From positions 1-38,950 of the forward strand of contig NZ_UPHT01000108.1 in NCBI RefSeq assembly GCF_900566085.1: 38,950 nucleotides of DNA, read 5' to 3'. Both the position numbers and the translations under genes were made by a program. Shown one piece after another: positions 25,100 to 32,403 of this stretch. This stretch comes from Mycobacterium attenuatum. GTDB lineage: Bacteria; Actinomycetota; Actinomycetes; Mycobacteriales; Mycobacteriaceae. The first letter of the stretch is position 1. Each line of letters starts with the position of its first letter. The notes under the pieces are model-generated. The model had not been told where the DNA came from and searched no databases. It saw only the letters and a program-made list of their open reading frames with translations.

Positions 25100-25119
25100 C
25101 AGGGGCCGTTGGGCCTTAC
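25100..25119 (-). promoter_or_regulatory. DosR-type box upstream of the stress protein-dosR unit
   Basis: The minus strand reads GTAAGGCCCAACGGCCCCTG, similar to the box before the nitroreductase (CCAACGGCCCTG core). It lies about 61-80 nt before the stress-protein ATG, the usual distance. Confidence 0.5.
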
Positions 25120-25130
25120 TGGTCTGGTTA

Positions 25131-25163
25131 CTGGTCCCTACCTGGTCCCTACCTGGTCCCTAC
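25131..25163. repeat. Three perfect 11-bp tandem repeats carrying GGGACC
   Basis: CTGGTCCCTAC is repeated three times without a mismatch (25131-25141, 25142-25152, 25153-25163), with a partial CTGG after it and related ACTGG/TCTGG bases before it. Read toward the stress-protein gene, each unit presents GTAGGGACCAG, so the DosR half-site GGGACC recurs every 11 bp, about one helical turn. It ends 12 nt upstream of the DosR-type box. Confidence 0.85.
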
Positions 25164-25239
25164 CTGGAAGAACGTTCGTCTGCGGCGGGTTGCGTGCCCG
25201 CATGCCGATCGTGCACCCGCGACTCGCGGTCCAGCGCGC

Positions 25240-26295
25240 TCACACCGCGCCGGCGGCTACGTCGGTGACTTCGGTGACTTCGGTGACTTCGGCGACTTCG
25301 GTGAGTTCGGTGACTTCGGAGGGCTTGGCAACCTGCTCGAACAGCCTCTCGACATCCGCGCGCTCGCAGGCCGCCGTGCCGGGTGTCAGCAACATCGCCG
25401 CGCCCGCCGCAATCCCCAACCGAACCGACTCGGCCAGCGACCATCCGCGACACAGACCCACCGTGATCGCGGCAACCATCGCGTCGCCGGCCCCGACCCC
25501 ACTTCCGTGTCCCATCGGAACCGCCGCGAACCGCTCACTCGTCTCGTGTGTCGCCAGCAGCGCGCCATGCGATCCCAGCGACACCACCACGGCTTGCGCA
25601 AGCCCCCGGTCGATCAGCTCGTGTGCGGCGGCGAATTGCTCGGGCTCGGTGAGCAACTCGCGTCCGGCGCACTCCTGAAGCTCTCGCACGCTCGCCTTGA
25701 GCAGGAAGACGCCGCAGGAGACGTGCTGCAGGCCGCCACCGGATGTGTCCAGCACGAGCCTGGGACCCAGCTGGCGGCAGACATCGGCAACCCGTTGGTA
25801 GTAATCGGCGGGCACCCCGGGAGGCAGGCTGCCGCTGGCCACCACGAATTCGGCGGCGCGCGCGGCAAACCGCAGTTCCTGCAGACACCGCTGCTGTTCG
25901 GCCGGGCTCAATCGAGGTCCTGGGAGCACGAACCGATACTGCCGGCCGGTGCTGGTCTCATTGACGGTGAAGCTTTCTCGCGTCGACGCGACGATCGGGA
26001 TGTGTGCGCAGGGCAATCGCTCCTCGCTGAGCAGGCGCACCAAGAGGCCGCCATGCGACCCGCCCGCGGGAAACACCGCAAATGCCGACCCGCCGAGGAT
26101 CTGCGCTATCCGGGCAACGTTGATTCCACCGCCGCCCGGGTCGTAGCGCGTCGCCGAGCAGCGCAGCTTCTCGGTAGGCCGGACGACGTCGACGCTGGTG
26201 GTGATGTCGAGCGCCGGGTTCATGGTCAACGTGACGATTCGCGGTCCAGTCACCGGCGGCTCGGCCGGCTGGGCCGGCTGGGCCGGCTTTTTCAT
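25240..26295 (-). CDS. pfkB: PfkB-family sugar kinase (phosphofructokinase B type, Rv2029c-like)
   Basis: About 351 residues from ATG 26295. This is a ribokinase/PfkB-fold kinase, probably phosphorylating fructose-6-phosphate or a related sugar phosphate. ALDITTSVD opens the sugar-binding strand, DPGGGGINVARIAQ is the first PfkB signature, and GSGVGAGDAMVAA (Asp about 271) is the second with the catalytic Asp and anion hole. It lies 29 nt behind the Rv2030c-like gene in the hspX-Rv2030c-pfkB order known from M. tuberculosis. Both ends carry 9-bp tandem repeats: PAQPAQPAEPP at the N terminus, and six DNA copies of TCGGTGACT-type units (25262-25315) encoding a Glu-Val-Thr-rich tail of about 25 residues that normal PfkB lacks. 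GGAG directly abuts the ATG, so initiation may depend on coupling. Confidence 0.9.
   Translation of the reverse strand: MKKPAQPAQPAEPPVTGPRIVTLTMNPALDITTSVDVVRPTEKLRCSATRYDPGGGGINVARIAQILGGSAFAVFPAGGSHGGLLVRLLSEERLPCAHIPIVASTRESFTVNETSTGRQYRFVLPGPRLSPAEQQRCLQELRFAARAAEFVVASGSLPPGVPADYYQRVADVCRQLGPRLVLDTSGGGLQHVSCGVFLLKASVRELQECAGRELLTEPEQFAAAHELIDRGLAQAVVVSLGSHGALLATHETSERFAAVPMGHGSGVGAGDAMVAAITVGLCRGWSLAESVRLGIAAGAAMLLTPGTAACERADVERLFEQVAKPSEVTELTEVAEVTEVTEVTDVAAGAV
25262..25315. repeat. Six 9-bp tandem repeats in the pfkB 3' end
   Basis: Units of TCGGTGACT run from 25262 to 25315: four exact copies (including the last) and two with one change. On the coding strand they give a repeating Glu-Val-Thr/Ala/Leu pattern at the PfkB C terminus. 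Because the unit is 9 bp, copy number can change without a frameshift. Confidence 0.85.
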
Positions 26296-26324
26296 CTCCG
26301 GGTCATCTGCGGTGGCTCCGGCGG

Positions 26325-28367
26325 CTACAGGCCACTGGGATAGGTTTCCGGTGTCTCGCCGGCGATCCACAAACTGGTGGTCTCGAGAGGTTCGAGCGCA
26401 CGAGTCTTGTCGATGTGGATCATCGCGTCGAATTGATCGGCGGGACGGACGTGGAAGTAATGGCTTCGCCGTTCAGTCGAAGGCCGGTAGATCACCCCGA
26501 TGGCACGCCCCAGCCGCACGACACTGAGTGGGTCCGCGGCTTCGGGGGTCATCTGTGGTGACACCAGGAAGGCGTTTCGTCCGGTCTCATGGAGTAATTG
26601 CTCGATGCTGCCGTTGAGTGCCGGCCGAACCACCTTGCGTTCGGCGAGGCCGCCCCATTCGCTGGCCGCCGTCACCGTGCCGGCGTAGGTGCACAGCCCG
26701 ATCAGGCGTGACTCGTCGCCGTACCGTTGCCGGACGAGTTGGCCCAGGGTCAGCTGCCCGTCGGCCCATACTTCGGTGGCCCGGGCGTCTCCGACGTGAG
26801 AATTGTGCGCCCACACCACTATTCGGGCCGGCGGGACGTCGTCGTGGCGGTCGAGGTGTTGGCGCAGCGCGTCCAGAGTCTGCGCCATGTGCTGATCGCG
26901 CAGATTCCAGGAGGTGACCCGACCGCTGAACATCGCGCGGTAGTACACCTCGGCATTGCGTACCGTCTGCGCATTGTGCTGGGCGTAGAACGCCTCATCC
27001 TCGGCGATCAGTCCGTCCTGGCGCGCGTAGTCGAGCAGGTGGCGTTGCAGATCGACCAATTGCTCGATGGCTTGACGTTCACATGACGGACCGGCGCCGA
27101 ACGCTGCGGCGTACCCGTAAGCCTGGCCGTCATCGGCCGACGTGTGGTCAAAGCACGCGTAACGGGCGCGCGCCCGCGCTGCCGCGGTCGGGTCGACCTT
27201 GTCGAGGAAGGTGATCACTTCGTGCGTCGACCGGTGCAGGCTGTAGAGGTCCAAACCGTAGAAGCCGGCTTGTCGCTGACCATTGCCCCGATACCGCTCG
27301 TTGCGCGCGCGCAACCAGTCGACGAAGTCGCGGACCACCACGTTGCGCCACATCCAGGCCGGAAAGCGCTCGAAGCCGCTCAACGCCGCATCGGCGCTCT
27401 GGTCCTGCCCCAGGCCGCGCACATACCGATTCACCCGATACGCATCGGGCCAGTCGGCTTCCGCGGCAACGGCGCAGAATCCTTTCTCCTCGATCAGCCA
27501 TTTCGTGATGGCGGCCCGGGCCGCGTAGAACTCGTGGGTGCCGTGCGAACTCTCGCCGATCAACACGATTCGCGCGTCGCCGATCAGCTCTTCGAGGGTT
27601 TCAGACGACGGGACACCGCCGGGAGCGTCGATGGCCATGCTGTTGATCACCTCGGCGGCTGTCGGCGCCGCGGGCCTGATCACCGAGATGCCCGACGTCG
27701 GGGTGGCCAGCAGCCGGCGTACCTCCTCGTCGGTGACCTGGCGAAAGTCCCAGAACGACTCGCCCACCGCCAGAAATGGCGTGGGCATGGACGCGCAGAC
27801 GACGTCGTCGACAACTCCGGCGAATTCCCGGCAGGTGGATTCCGGGGCGGCCGGCACGGCGATCACGATCTGTTCGGGCTCGGCTTCACGCAGCGCTTGC
27901 ACCGCCGCGAACATGCTTGCGCCGGTGGCCAACCCGTCGTCGACCAGGATCACCGTCTTGCCGGCGACGTCCAGCGGCGGGCGCCCCGCGCGGTAGCTGG
28001 CCTCGCGACGCACCAACTCGCGGCCTTCGCGCTCGGCGATGTCGCGCAGTTGCTGGGGTGTGATCCGCAACCCCCGCACCACATCGTCGTTGACGACGAC
28101 GCGGCCACCACTTGCCAAGGCGCCCAGGGCAAACTCTTCGTGGCCGGGCACGCCGAGCTTACGGACGATGAAGGCGTCCAGCGGAGCGTGCAGCGCCGCC
28201 GCCACCTCCCAGGCGACGGGTATACCGCCCCGCGCCAAACCCAGGACTATCACGTCCTCGTCGTCGCGGTAGGCGCTCAACAGACTTGCCAGCACCCGAC
28301 CGGCCTCGCTGCGGTCGCGGAATACCCGCCGGGGCGCGTGGCGGGTGGTCTTCGTAGAGCTGGCCAT
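26325..28367 (-). CDS. Phosphoribosyltransferase-erythromycin esterase fusion (Rv2030c type)
   Basis: This 680-residue two-domain protein matches Rv2030c of the DosR regulon. Residues 15-220 form a type I phosphoribosyltransferase domain with the PRPP loop VDDGLATGAS at 142-151 and VLGLARGGIPVA at the start. Residues 245-680 form an erythromycin-esterase-like domain: GESSHGTHEFY with Glu272 and His275 of the metal-free hydrolase centre, AEADWPDAYRVN, WAHNSHVGDA and the C-terminal FHVRPADQFDAMIHID. Nucleobase or PRPP chemistry linked to ester hydrolysis is suggested, but no substrate is established. It starts 12 nt behind hspX and precedes pfkB, so all three should share the hspX promoter. Confidence 0.92.
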   Translation of the reverse strand: MASSTKTTRHAPRRVFRDRSEAGRVLASLLSAYRDDEDVIVLGLARGGIPVAWEVAAALHAPLDAFIVRKLGVPGHEEFALGALASGGRVVVNDDVVRGLRITPQQLRDIAEREGRELVRREASYRAGRPPLDVAGKTVILVDDGLATGASMFAAVQALREAEPEQIVIAVPAAPESTCREFAGVVDDVVCASMPTPFLAVGESFWDFRQVTDEEVRRLLATPTSGISVIRPAAPTAAEVINSMAIDAPGGVPSSETLEELIGDARIVLIGESSHGTHEFYAARAAITKWLIEEKGFCAVAAEADWPDAYRVNRYVRGLGQDQSADAALSGFERFPAWMWRNVVVRDFVDWLRARNERYRGNGQRQAGFYGLDLYSLHRSTHEVITFLDKVDPTAAARARARYACFDHTSADDGQAYGYAAAFGAGPSCERQAIEQLVDLQRHLLDYARQDGLIAEDEAFYAQHNAQTVRNAEVYYRAMFSGRVTSWNLRDQHMAQTLDALRQHLDRHDDVPPARIVVWAHNSHVGDARATEVWADGQLTLGQLVRQRYGDESRLIGLCTYAGTVTAASEWGGLAERKVVRPALNGSIEQLLHETGRNAFLVSPQMTPEAADPLSVVRLGRAIGVIYRPSTERRSHYFHVRPADQFDAMIHIDKTRALEPLETTSLWIAGETPETYPSGL

Positions 28368-28379
28368 GGTGTCAAGCGA

Positions 28380-28814
28380 TCAGTCAGTCGCGTGCTGGAT
28401 CGGAATCCGCCGCTCGGCCGGTTTGGCGTCCGATACGGCAACGGAAACGGTGAGGATGCCGTTGTCGTAGCTGGCCTGGATGTTGTCTTCATCGGCGCCG
28501 ACCGGCAGCGCGACAGTGCGAACGAATGAGCCGTAGGTGAATTCCGATCGGCCGTCGAATTCTTTCTTCTCGGTTCGTTCGGCCTTGATGGTCAGCCGCC
28601 CGTCGTGCACGGTGATGTCGATGTCCTTTGCCGGGTCAACGCCCGGGATTTCGGCGCGCACCTCATAGCGGCCGTCTTTCAATTCGTCCTCGAGCGGCAT
28701 CAGCCGGCTTTCGAATGCGGCACGCGAGCCCGCAAATGACGGAAAGCCGGCGAGCAGCTCGGAAAAGTCCGGGAACAGTGACCTGGGGCGGCGCTGCAGG
28801 GAGAAAGAGGTCAT
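28380..28814 (-). CDS. hspX: Alpha-crystallin small heat shock protein HspX (Acr)
   Basis: This 144-residue Hsp20 chaperone has the same length as M. tuberculosis HspX (Rv2031c) and matches it in nearly every block: RRPRSLFPDFSELLAGFPSF, RYEVRAEIPGVDPAKDIDI, the alpha-crystallin core GRLTIKAERTEKKEFDGR and the GILTVSVAVSDAKP strand with its I-x-I-type tail (IPIQ). It is the hallmark hypoxia-induced, ATP-independent holdase of dormant mycobacteria. AGGAG lies 7 nt before ATG 28814. An almost perfect DosR palindrome lies 72-87 nt upstream, inside the 3' end of the preceding small gene. Confidence 0.97.
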   Translation of the reverse strand: MTSFSLQRRPRSLFPDFSELLAGFPSFAGSRAAFESRLMPLEDELKDGRYEVRAEIPGVDPAKDIDITVHDGRLTIKAERTEKKEFDGRSEFTYGSFVRTVALPVGADEDNIQASYDNGILTVSVAVSDAKPAERRIPIQHATD

Positions 28815-28866
28815 GATTATCTCCTCGATTTTCGACGTGCCGTGGTGGCGGTTTCCATCCGACCAG

Positions 28867-29181
28867 TCAGCCCCGGCCGACGATAGGGACCGAAGTCCCG
28901 GGCCTACGGGGCCGTTCGTCGGCTTTCCCGCCGGCGCCTGAACTTCGACGACGCGCCGCCCCCAGGTAGGCCATGACATGATCCAAGATCAGGCCGTATG
29001 CGTCGCCGTCCTCGGCGAGGCGGACAAGTCCCCGGCGAAGCAGAAAGCCCTCGATGCGCCGATCCAGCGGCCACTCTGAGTATTTGTTGCGGTCGGCATA
29101 GGGCGAATTGAGGAACTGCACTGCCAGCGCGTCGAGGTCGGAATCTGTCAATAACGCAGCGTTGCCCAGTGGAGAACCCAT
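28867..29181 (-). CDS. Small conserved-looking protein of unknown function in the DosR island
   Basis: About 104 residues from ATG 29181, which has AAAGGA 6 nt upstream; an ATG two codons earlier is too close to that site. I do not recognise the family. The N-terminal 75 residues look folded (SDLDALAVQFLNSPYADRN, WPLDRRIEGFLLRRGL, YGLILDHVMAYLG) and the last 25 are a basic, Gly/Arg/Pro-rich tail. It has its own DosR-type box about 80-100 nt upstream. Its final codons (GTSVPIVGRG) are the DNA that forms the hspX operator, so the tail sequence may be shaped by the operator rather than by function. Confidence 0.65.
   Translation of the reverse strand: MGSPLGNAALLTDSDLDALAVQFLNSPYADRNKYSEWPLDRRIEGFLLRRGLVRLAEDGDAYGLILDHVMAYLGAARRRSSGAGGKADERPRRPGTSVPIVGRG
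28884..28901 (-). promoter_or_regulatory. DosR box of hspX
   Basis: The core GGGACCGAAGTCCC (28886-28899; GGGACTTCGGTCCC on the other strand) is a near-perfect match to the palindromic DosR consensus TTSGGGACTWWAGTCCCSAA. It lies 72-87 nt before the hspX ATG and overlaps the end of the upstream small gene. A weaker GC-rich dyad (28899-28914) adjoins it. Confidence 0.85.
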
Positions 29182-29258
29182 TCCCATTCCTTTGTGTGTG
29201 CATCGGCTTTCGTCGATTCGCCGGGTTGGCCCAATGATGCGGCGCTTTTCGGCCGGCG

Positions 29259-29279
29259 CATAGGGTCTGAAGTCACCGG
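29259..29279 (-). promoter_or_regulatory. DosR-type box upstream of the small unknown gene
   Basis: The minus strand reads CGGTGACTTCAGACCCTATG, one change from GGGACTTNNGACCCT. It lies 78-98 nt before the ATG at 29181, which supports independent DosR control of that small gene and read-through into hspX. Confidence 0.65.
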
Positions 29280-29322
29280 TGGGCAGTGCGCTCTACCGGT
29301 TCGCTGACCCGGTCGCCTTTGT

Positions 29323-30303
29323 TCAGCGGCGAAGCTCTAGCACATCGCGCAGCGGTCGCCGCGGCGTGGGCGGGGGGATATCCCCCGAAGGTGCCACGCC
29401 GATCCGGATCAACACCTGAGGTACCGCCGGGCTGCTGGTGAGATCGCCGACGATGCCACGGCTGGCTTCCATCTCGGTGAGGTGGGTGACCGGGCAGGTG
29501 GCCAATCCGGCGAGGGTGCACTCCAGCAGGACGGCCGAGAGCACCCGGCCGCAGTCGAGAGCGTCGGCGCGGGTGTCCCCGGGCGTCGACAGCACGACGA
29601 TTCTGGCTTGATCCGGCCTGCTGGCCGAACTGCGCTCGCTGTGCCAGTCAGCGGGAAACCGGCGATTCACCGCCACCGCTCGCGCCGCCGACCCGGACGC
29701 CAGCGCACTCTCGGGTATCCCTTCTGATTCCCGGGAAGAAGCTGTCCACCAAGCTAATTCATGATGATACGCGTCGTCGTAGCGGCGCATGGCCTCGGTG
29801 AGCCGCGACGCCTCGGCGAGTCGCGGCCGCGCCTCGTCGCCCAATACCGCAAGCTCGATACCGTCGTTTTCGAACGAGCTGCGCAGCACGAGTTCGAATG
29901 ACGCCCAATCGTTCGGCGCCCGGAACGGACGCCGGTCGGTTCGGCGACGCAATATCGCGTCGGCCCGGTCATGGCGGGGCTGGGTGACAAAGTCCATCGC
30001 GGCGAAGTCAATCGAGGCCAGGTGGTTCAGGTCGTTGGGATTGGGAAACTGGTCGACGGCCGCGTTCCAGCCTTCGGCAGCCATGGCGACCTGGAAGTGA
30101 TCGAGCAGCGCACCGCAACTGATCACCGCTTCGCGCCCCGAGCTATCTGCCGAGGTCACCAAGCGGTGGGGGTCGAGAAACAGGTCGGCAGCCGTACTGC
30201 CGGCCACCCACCGCCACGGTTGGCTGTTGTGCAGTGAAGGAGCGTGGCACGCCAACTCCACGGCCTTCGTGATTACCGCGGCGTCGACCATCGCTTGGGT
30301 CAT
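29323..30303 (-). CDS. acg: Acg-type nitroreductase (Rv2032-like)
   Basis: About 326 residues from ATG 30303, with AGGTGA 6 nt upstream; the reading frame is open much further upstream by chance. Blocks shared with Acg: ACHAPSLHNSQPWRW, GREAVISCGALLDHFQVAMA, FPNPNDLNHLASIDF, ADAILRRRTDRRPF, ARPRLAEASRLTEAMRRYDD, LSAVLLECTLAGLATCPVTH and PQVLIRIGVAPSG. It is closer to Rv2032 than the first nitroreductase in this window (shared FPNPND and GIPESAL-like blocks). In M. tuberculosis acg is divergent from hspX, but here it points the same way, with the small unknown gene between. A DosR-type box lies about 60-77 nt upstream. Confidence 0.92.
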   Translation of the reverse strand: MTQAMVDAAVITKAVELACHAPSLHNSQPWRWVAGSTAADLFLDPHRLVTSADSSGREAVISCGALLDHFQVAMAAEGWNAAVDQFPNPNDLNHLASIDFAAMDFVTQPRHDRADAILRRRTDRRPFRAPNDWASFELVLRSSFENDGIELAVLGDEARPRLAEASRLTEAMRRYDDAYHHELAWWTASSRESEGIPESALASGSAARAVAVNRRFPADWHSERSSASRPDQARIVVLSTPGDTRADALDCGRVLSAVLLECTLAGLATCPVTHLTEMEASRGIVGDLTSSPAVPQVLIRIGVAPSGDIPPPTPRRPLRDVLELRR

Positions 30304-30362
30304 CGCATTCACCTGCCTCGTGATCTGATGTCGACTTTCGTCGAGGCCCGAATCCGGCGCCA

Positions 30363-30380
30363 GAGTCCTTGGTCCCCGGC
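30363..30380 (-). promoter_or_regulatory. DosR-type box upstream of acg
   Basis: The minus strand reads CCGGGGACCAAGGACTC, with a perfect GGGACC half and a partial second half, 60-77 nt before the acg ATG. A further GC-rich dyad (30383-30402, CAAGGCCAATGGGCCAC on the minus strand) could be a second site. The rest of 30304-30585 has no gene; a rightward promoter for the acetyl-CoA synthetase operon must lie here but I cannot place it. Confidence 0.55.
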
Positions 30381-30585
30381 GCCGTGGCCCATTGGCCTTG
30401 ACGAGCTGGGTCCGTCCCGTCAGGCCCCTTCCCCACCGGCTGCCCCGAGTCGAAGGACAACCGGCAGCGCACTTAATGACTTTCTTCTCTATCGGGCGAC
30501 CAGGCCCGGGAAAACGATGAAAACGATAAATGGGCCACGAGCTTCCCGCTGGGCTCCAGCCGTGCTGAATCGTTAGGACGATTTT

Positions 30586-32403
30586 ATGGATGTTATTCAC
30601 AAAACGCCCCACGACTACCGCGTCCAGCCCAATCTCACCGACTACGAGCGGGCGCGTGCCCAGTTTCGGTGGTCCGATGTGCCGGCGCTGTGTGAGGGCA
30701 TGGGGGAAAACAGATGCAACATCGGCTACGCCGCCCTGGACAGACACGTCCAGCAAGCGGCCGGCCCGGCCGCAACGCACACCGCATTGCGGTTCGTCAC
30801 CGACAAAAGCTGGGATGGCGCGATGTCCACGCGGGATCTCAGCTATGCGGAGCTGAGCCGGCTTGCGGCGCGATTCACCGGCGTGTTGCGCGCGCTGGGC
30901 ATCAACAAGGGCTACCGCGTGTTCACGATCATGGGCCGCATCCCCGAGCTCTACATCACGATGCTGGGCGCGCTGCGCAACGGCAGTGTCGTGTCGCCGT
31001 TGTTCTCGGCTTTCGGCCCCGAGCCGATCGCCACCCGAGTCGAAATCGGGCAAGCCGACGTGCTGGTGACCACGAAGGCGATCTACCAGCGCAAGATCGC
31101 CAAGATCCGCGACCGGTTGACGTCGGTGCGGCATGTCCTCGTGGTGGACGACGACAAGTCGGGCGAGCAGCTGCCGGGAACGCTCAACTTTTGGGACTGG
31201 ATGACCGCGGCCGACGAGGACACCCCGGTCGAGCCGACCACCGCCGACGACCCGGCCCTGCTGCACTTCACCAGTGGCACCACGGGTACCCCCAAGGGCG
31301 CCATCCATGTCCACGGCGCCGTCGCGATGCACTATGCCACCGGCCGCTACGCACTAGATCTTCATCCCGACGACATCTATTGGTGCACAGCCGATCCCGG
31401 ATGGGTCACTGGAACGTCGTACGGCATCATCAGTCCCCTTCTGCATGGTGTGACCTCGGTTGTCGACGAAGCGGAGTTCGACGCCGAACGGTGGTACCGG
31501 ATACTGCAGGACCAAAGCGTTTCGGTCTGGTACACCGCACCGACCGGCATCAGGATGCTGATCAAGGCGGGGGCCGAACTTGCGGAGCACTATCGCTTCC
31601 CGCAGCTGCGCTTCATCGCCAGTGTGGGCGAACCACTCAATCCCGAAGCCGTCTGGTGGGGAAAACGGGTGCTGGGCTTACCGATTCACGACAATTGGTG
31701 GCAAACCGAGACCGGCGGAATCATGATCGCCAACACCCCGGCGTTCGACATCAAGCCCGGCTCGATGGGCCGGCCGTTACCCGGGGTGGATGCCTGCATC
31801 GTGCGCCAGAACGACGACGGCAGTACCTCGGTGATCGACGAGCCGGACGTGGAGGGTGAGCTGGCCCTCAAACCGGGCTGGCCGTCGATGTTCCGCGGCT
31901 ACCTGCACGCCGAGGACCGGTATCGAAAGTGCTTCAGCGACGGGCTTTATCTCACCGGCGATCTGGCGAAGAAGGACGTCGACGGCTACTTCTGGTTCGT
32001 CGGCCGCAAGGACGACGTGATCAAATCCGCCGGCCATCTGATCGGGCCGTTCGAGGTGGAAAGCGCGCTGACCGATCATCCGGCGGTGGCCGAGGCGGCC
32101 GTCATCGGCAAGCCGGATCCAACTGTCGGCTCGGTCATCAAAGCCTTTGTCACCCTCAAGGACGGTTTCGTCGCCGACGACGACCTGCGCCTGCAGCTGC
32201 TGGGACACGCCCGCAAGCGGCTCGGAGCTGCCGTGGCGCCCAAGGAAATTCAGTTCGTCGATGCGTTGCCGCACACCAGCAGCGGCAAGATCATGCGGCG
32301 GCTGCTGAAGGCTCGTGAACTCGGGCTACCCGAAGGCGATACGTCCACCGTGGAGAACTTGACCGCTCCTCAGCAACAGCAGCCCCAGGAGGTGTCGCAG
32401 TGA
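30586..32403 (+). CDS. acsA: Acetyl-CoA synthetase-like AMP-forming acyl-CoA ligase
   Basis: This 605-residue ANL-superfamily ligase activates acetate or another short acid to acyl-CoA via acyl-AMP. LLHFTSGTTGTPKGAIHVHG is the ATP-binding P-loop motif, DPGWVTGTSYGIISPLLHG and SVWYTAPTGIRMLIKAG are typical of the AcsA branch, WWQTETGG is the A5 motif, YLTGDLAKKD the A7 Asp, and SSGKIMRR (Lys568) the adenylation Lys. Length is slightly shorter than enterobacterial Acs. AGGA lies 8 nt before ATG. Its stop overlaps the start of the E1alpha gene (GTGA), the first of four such overlaps in the operon. A Gln-rich tail (QQQQPQE) ends the protein. Confidence 0.9.
   Translation: MDVIHKTPHDYRVQPNLTDYERARAQFRWSDVPALCEGMGENRCNIGYAALDRHVQQAAGPAATHTALRFVTDKSWDGAMSTRDLSYAELSRLAARFTGVLRALGINKGYRVFTIMGRIPELYITMLGALRNGSVVSPLFSAFGPEPIATRVEIGQADVLVTTKAIYQRKIAKIRDRLTSVRHVLVVDDDKSGEQLPGTLNFWDWMTAADEDTPVEPTTADDPALLHFTSGTTGTPKGAIHVHGAVAMHYATGRYALDLHPDDIYWCTADPGWVTGTSYGIISPLLHGVTSVVDEAEFDAERWYRILQDQSVSVWYTAPTGIRMLIKAGAELAEHYRFPQLRFIASVGEPLNPEAVWWGKRVLGLPIHDNWWQTETGGIMIANTPAFDIKPGSMGRPLPGVDACIVRQNDDGSTSVIDEPDVEGELALKPGWPSMFRGYLHAEDRYRKCFSDGLYLTGDLAKKDVDGYFWFVGRKDDVIKSAGHLIGPFEVESALTDHPAVAEAAVIGKPDPTVGSVIKAFVTLKDGFVADDDLRLQLLGHARKRLGAAVAPKEIQFVDALPHTSSGKIMRRLLKARELGLPEGDTSTVENLTAPQQQQPQEVSQ

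Noticed and set aside
25131..25163. Possible CRISPR array
   Set aside because: The 11-bp units are contiguous with no spacers and no cas genes are nearby; it is a simple tandem repeat.
29323..31332. A 669-codon leftward frame extending acg over the acetyl-CoA synthetase gene
   Set aside because: Homology begins at ATG 30303 with a ribosome-binding site; the extension is antisense to acsA.
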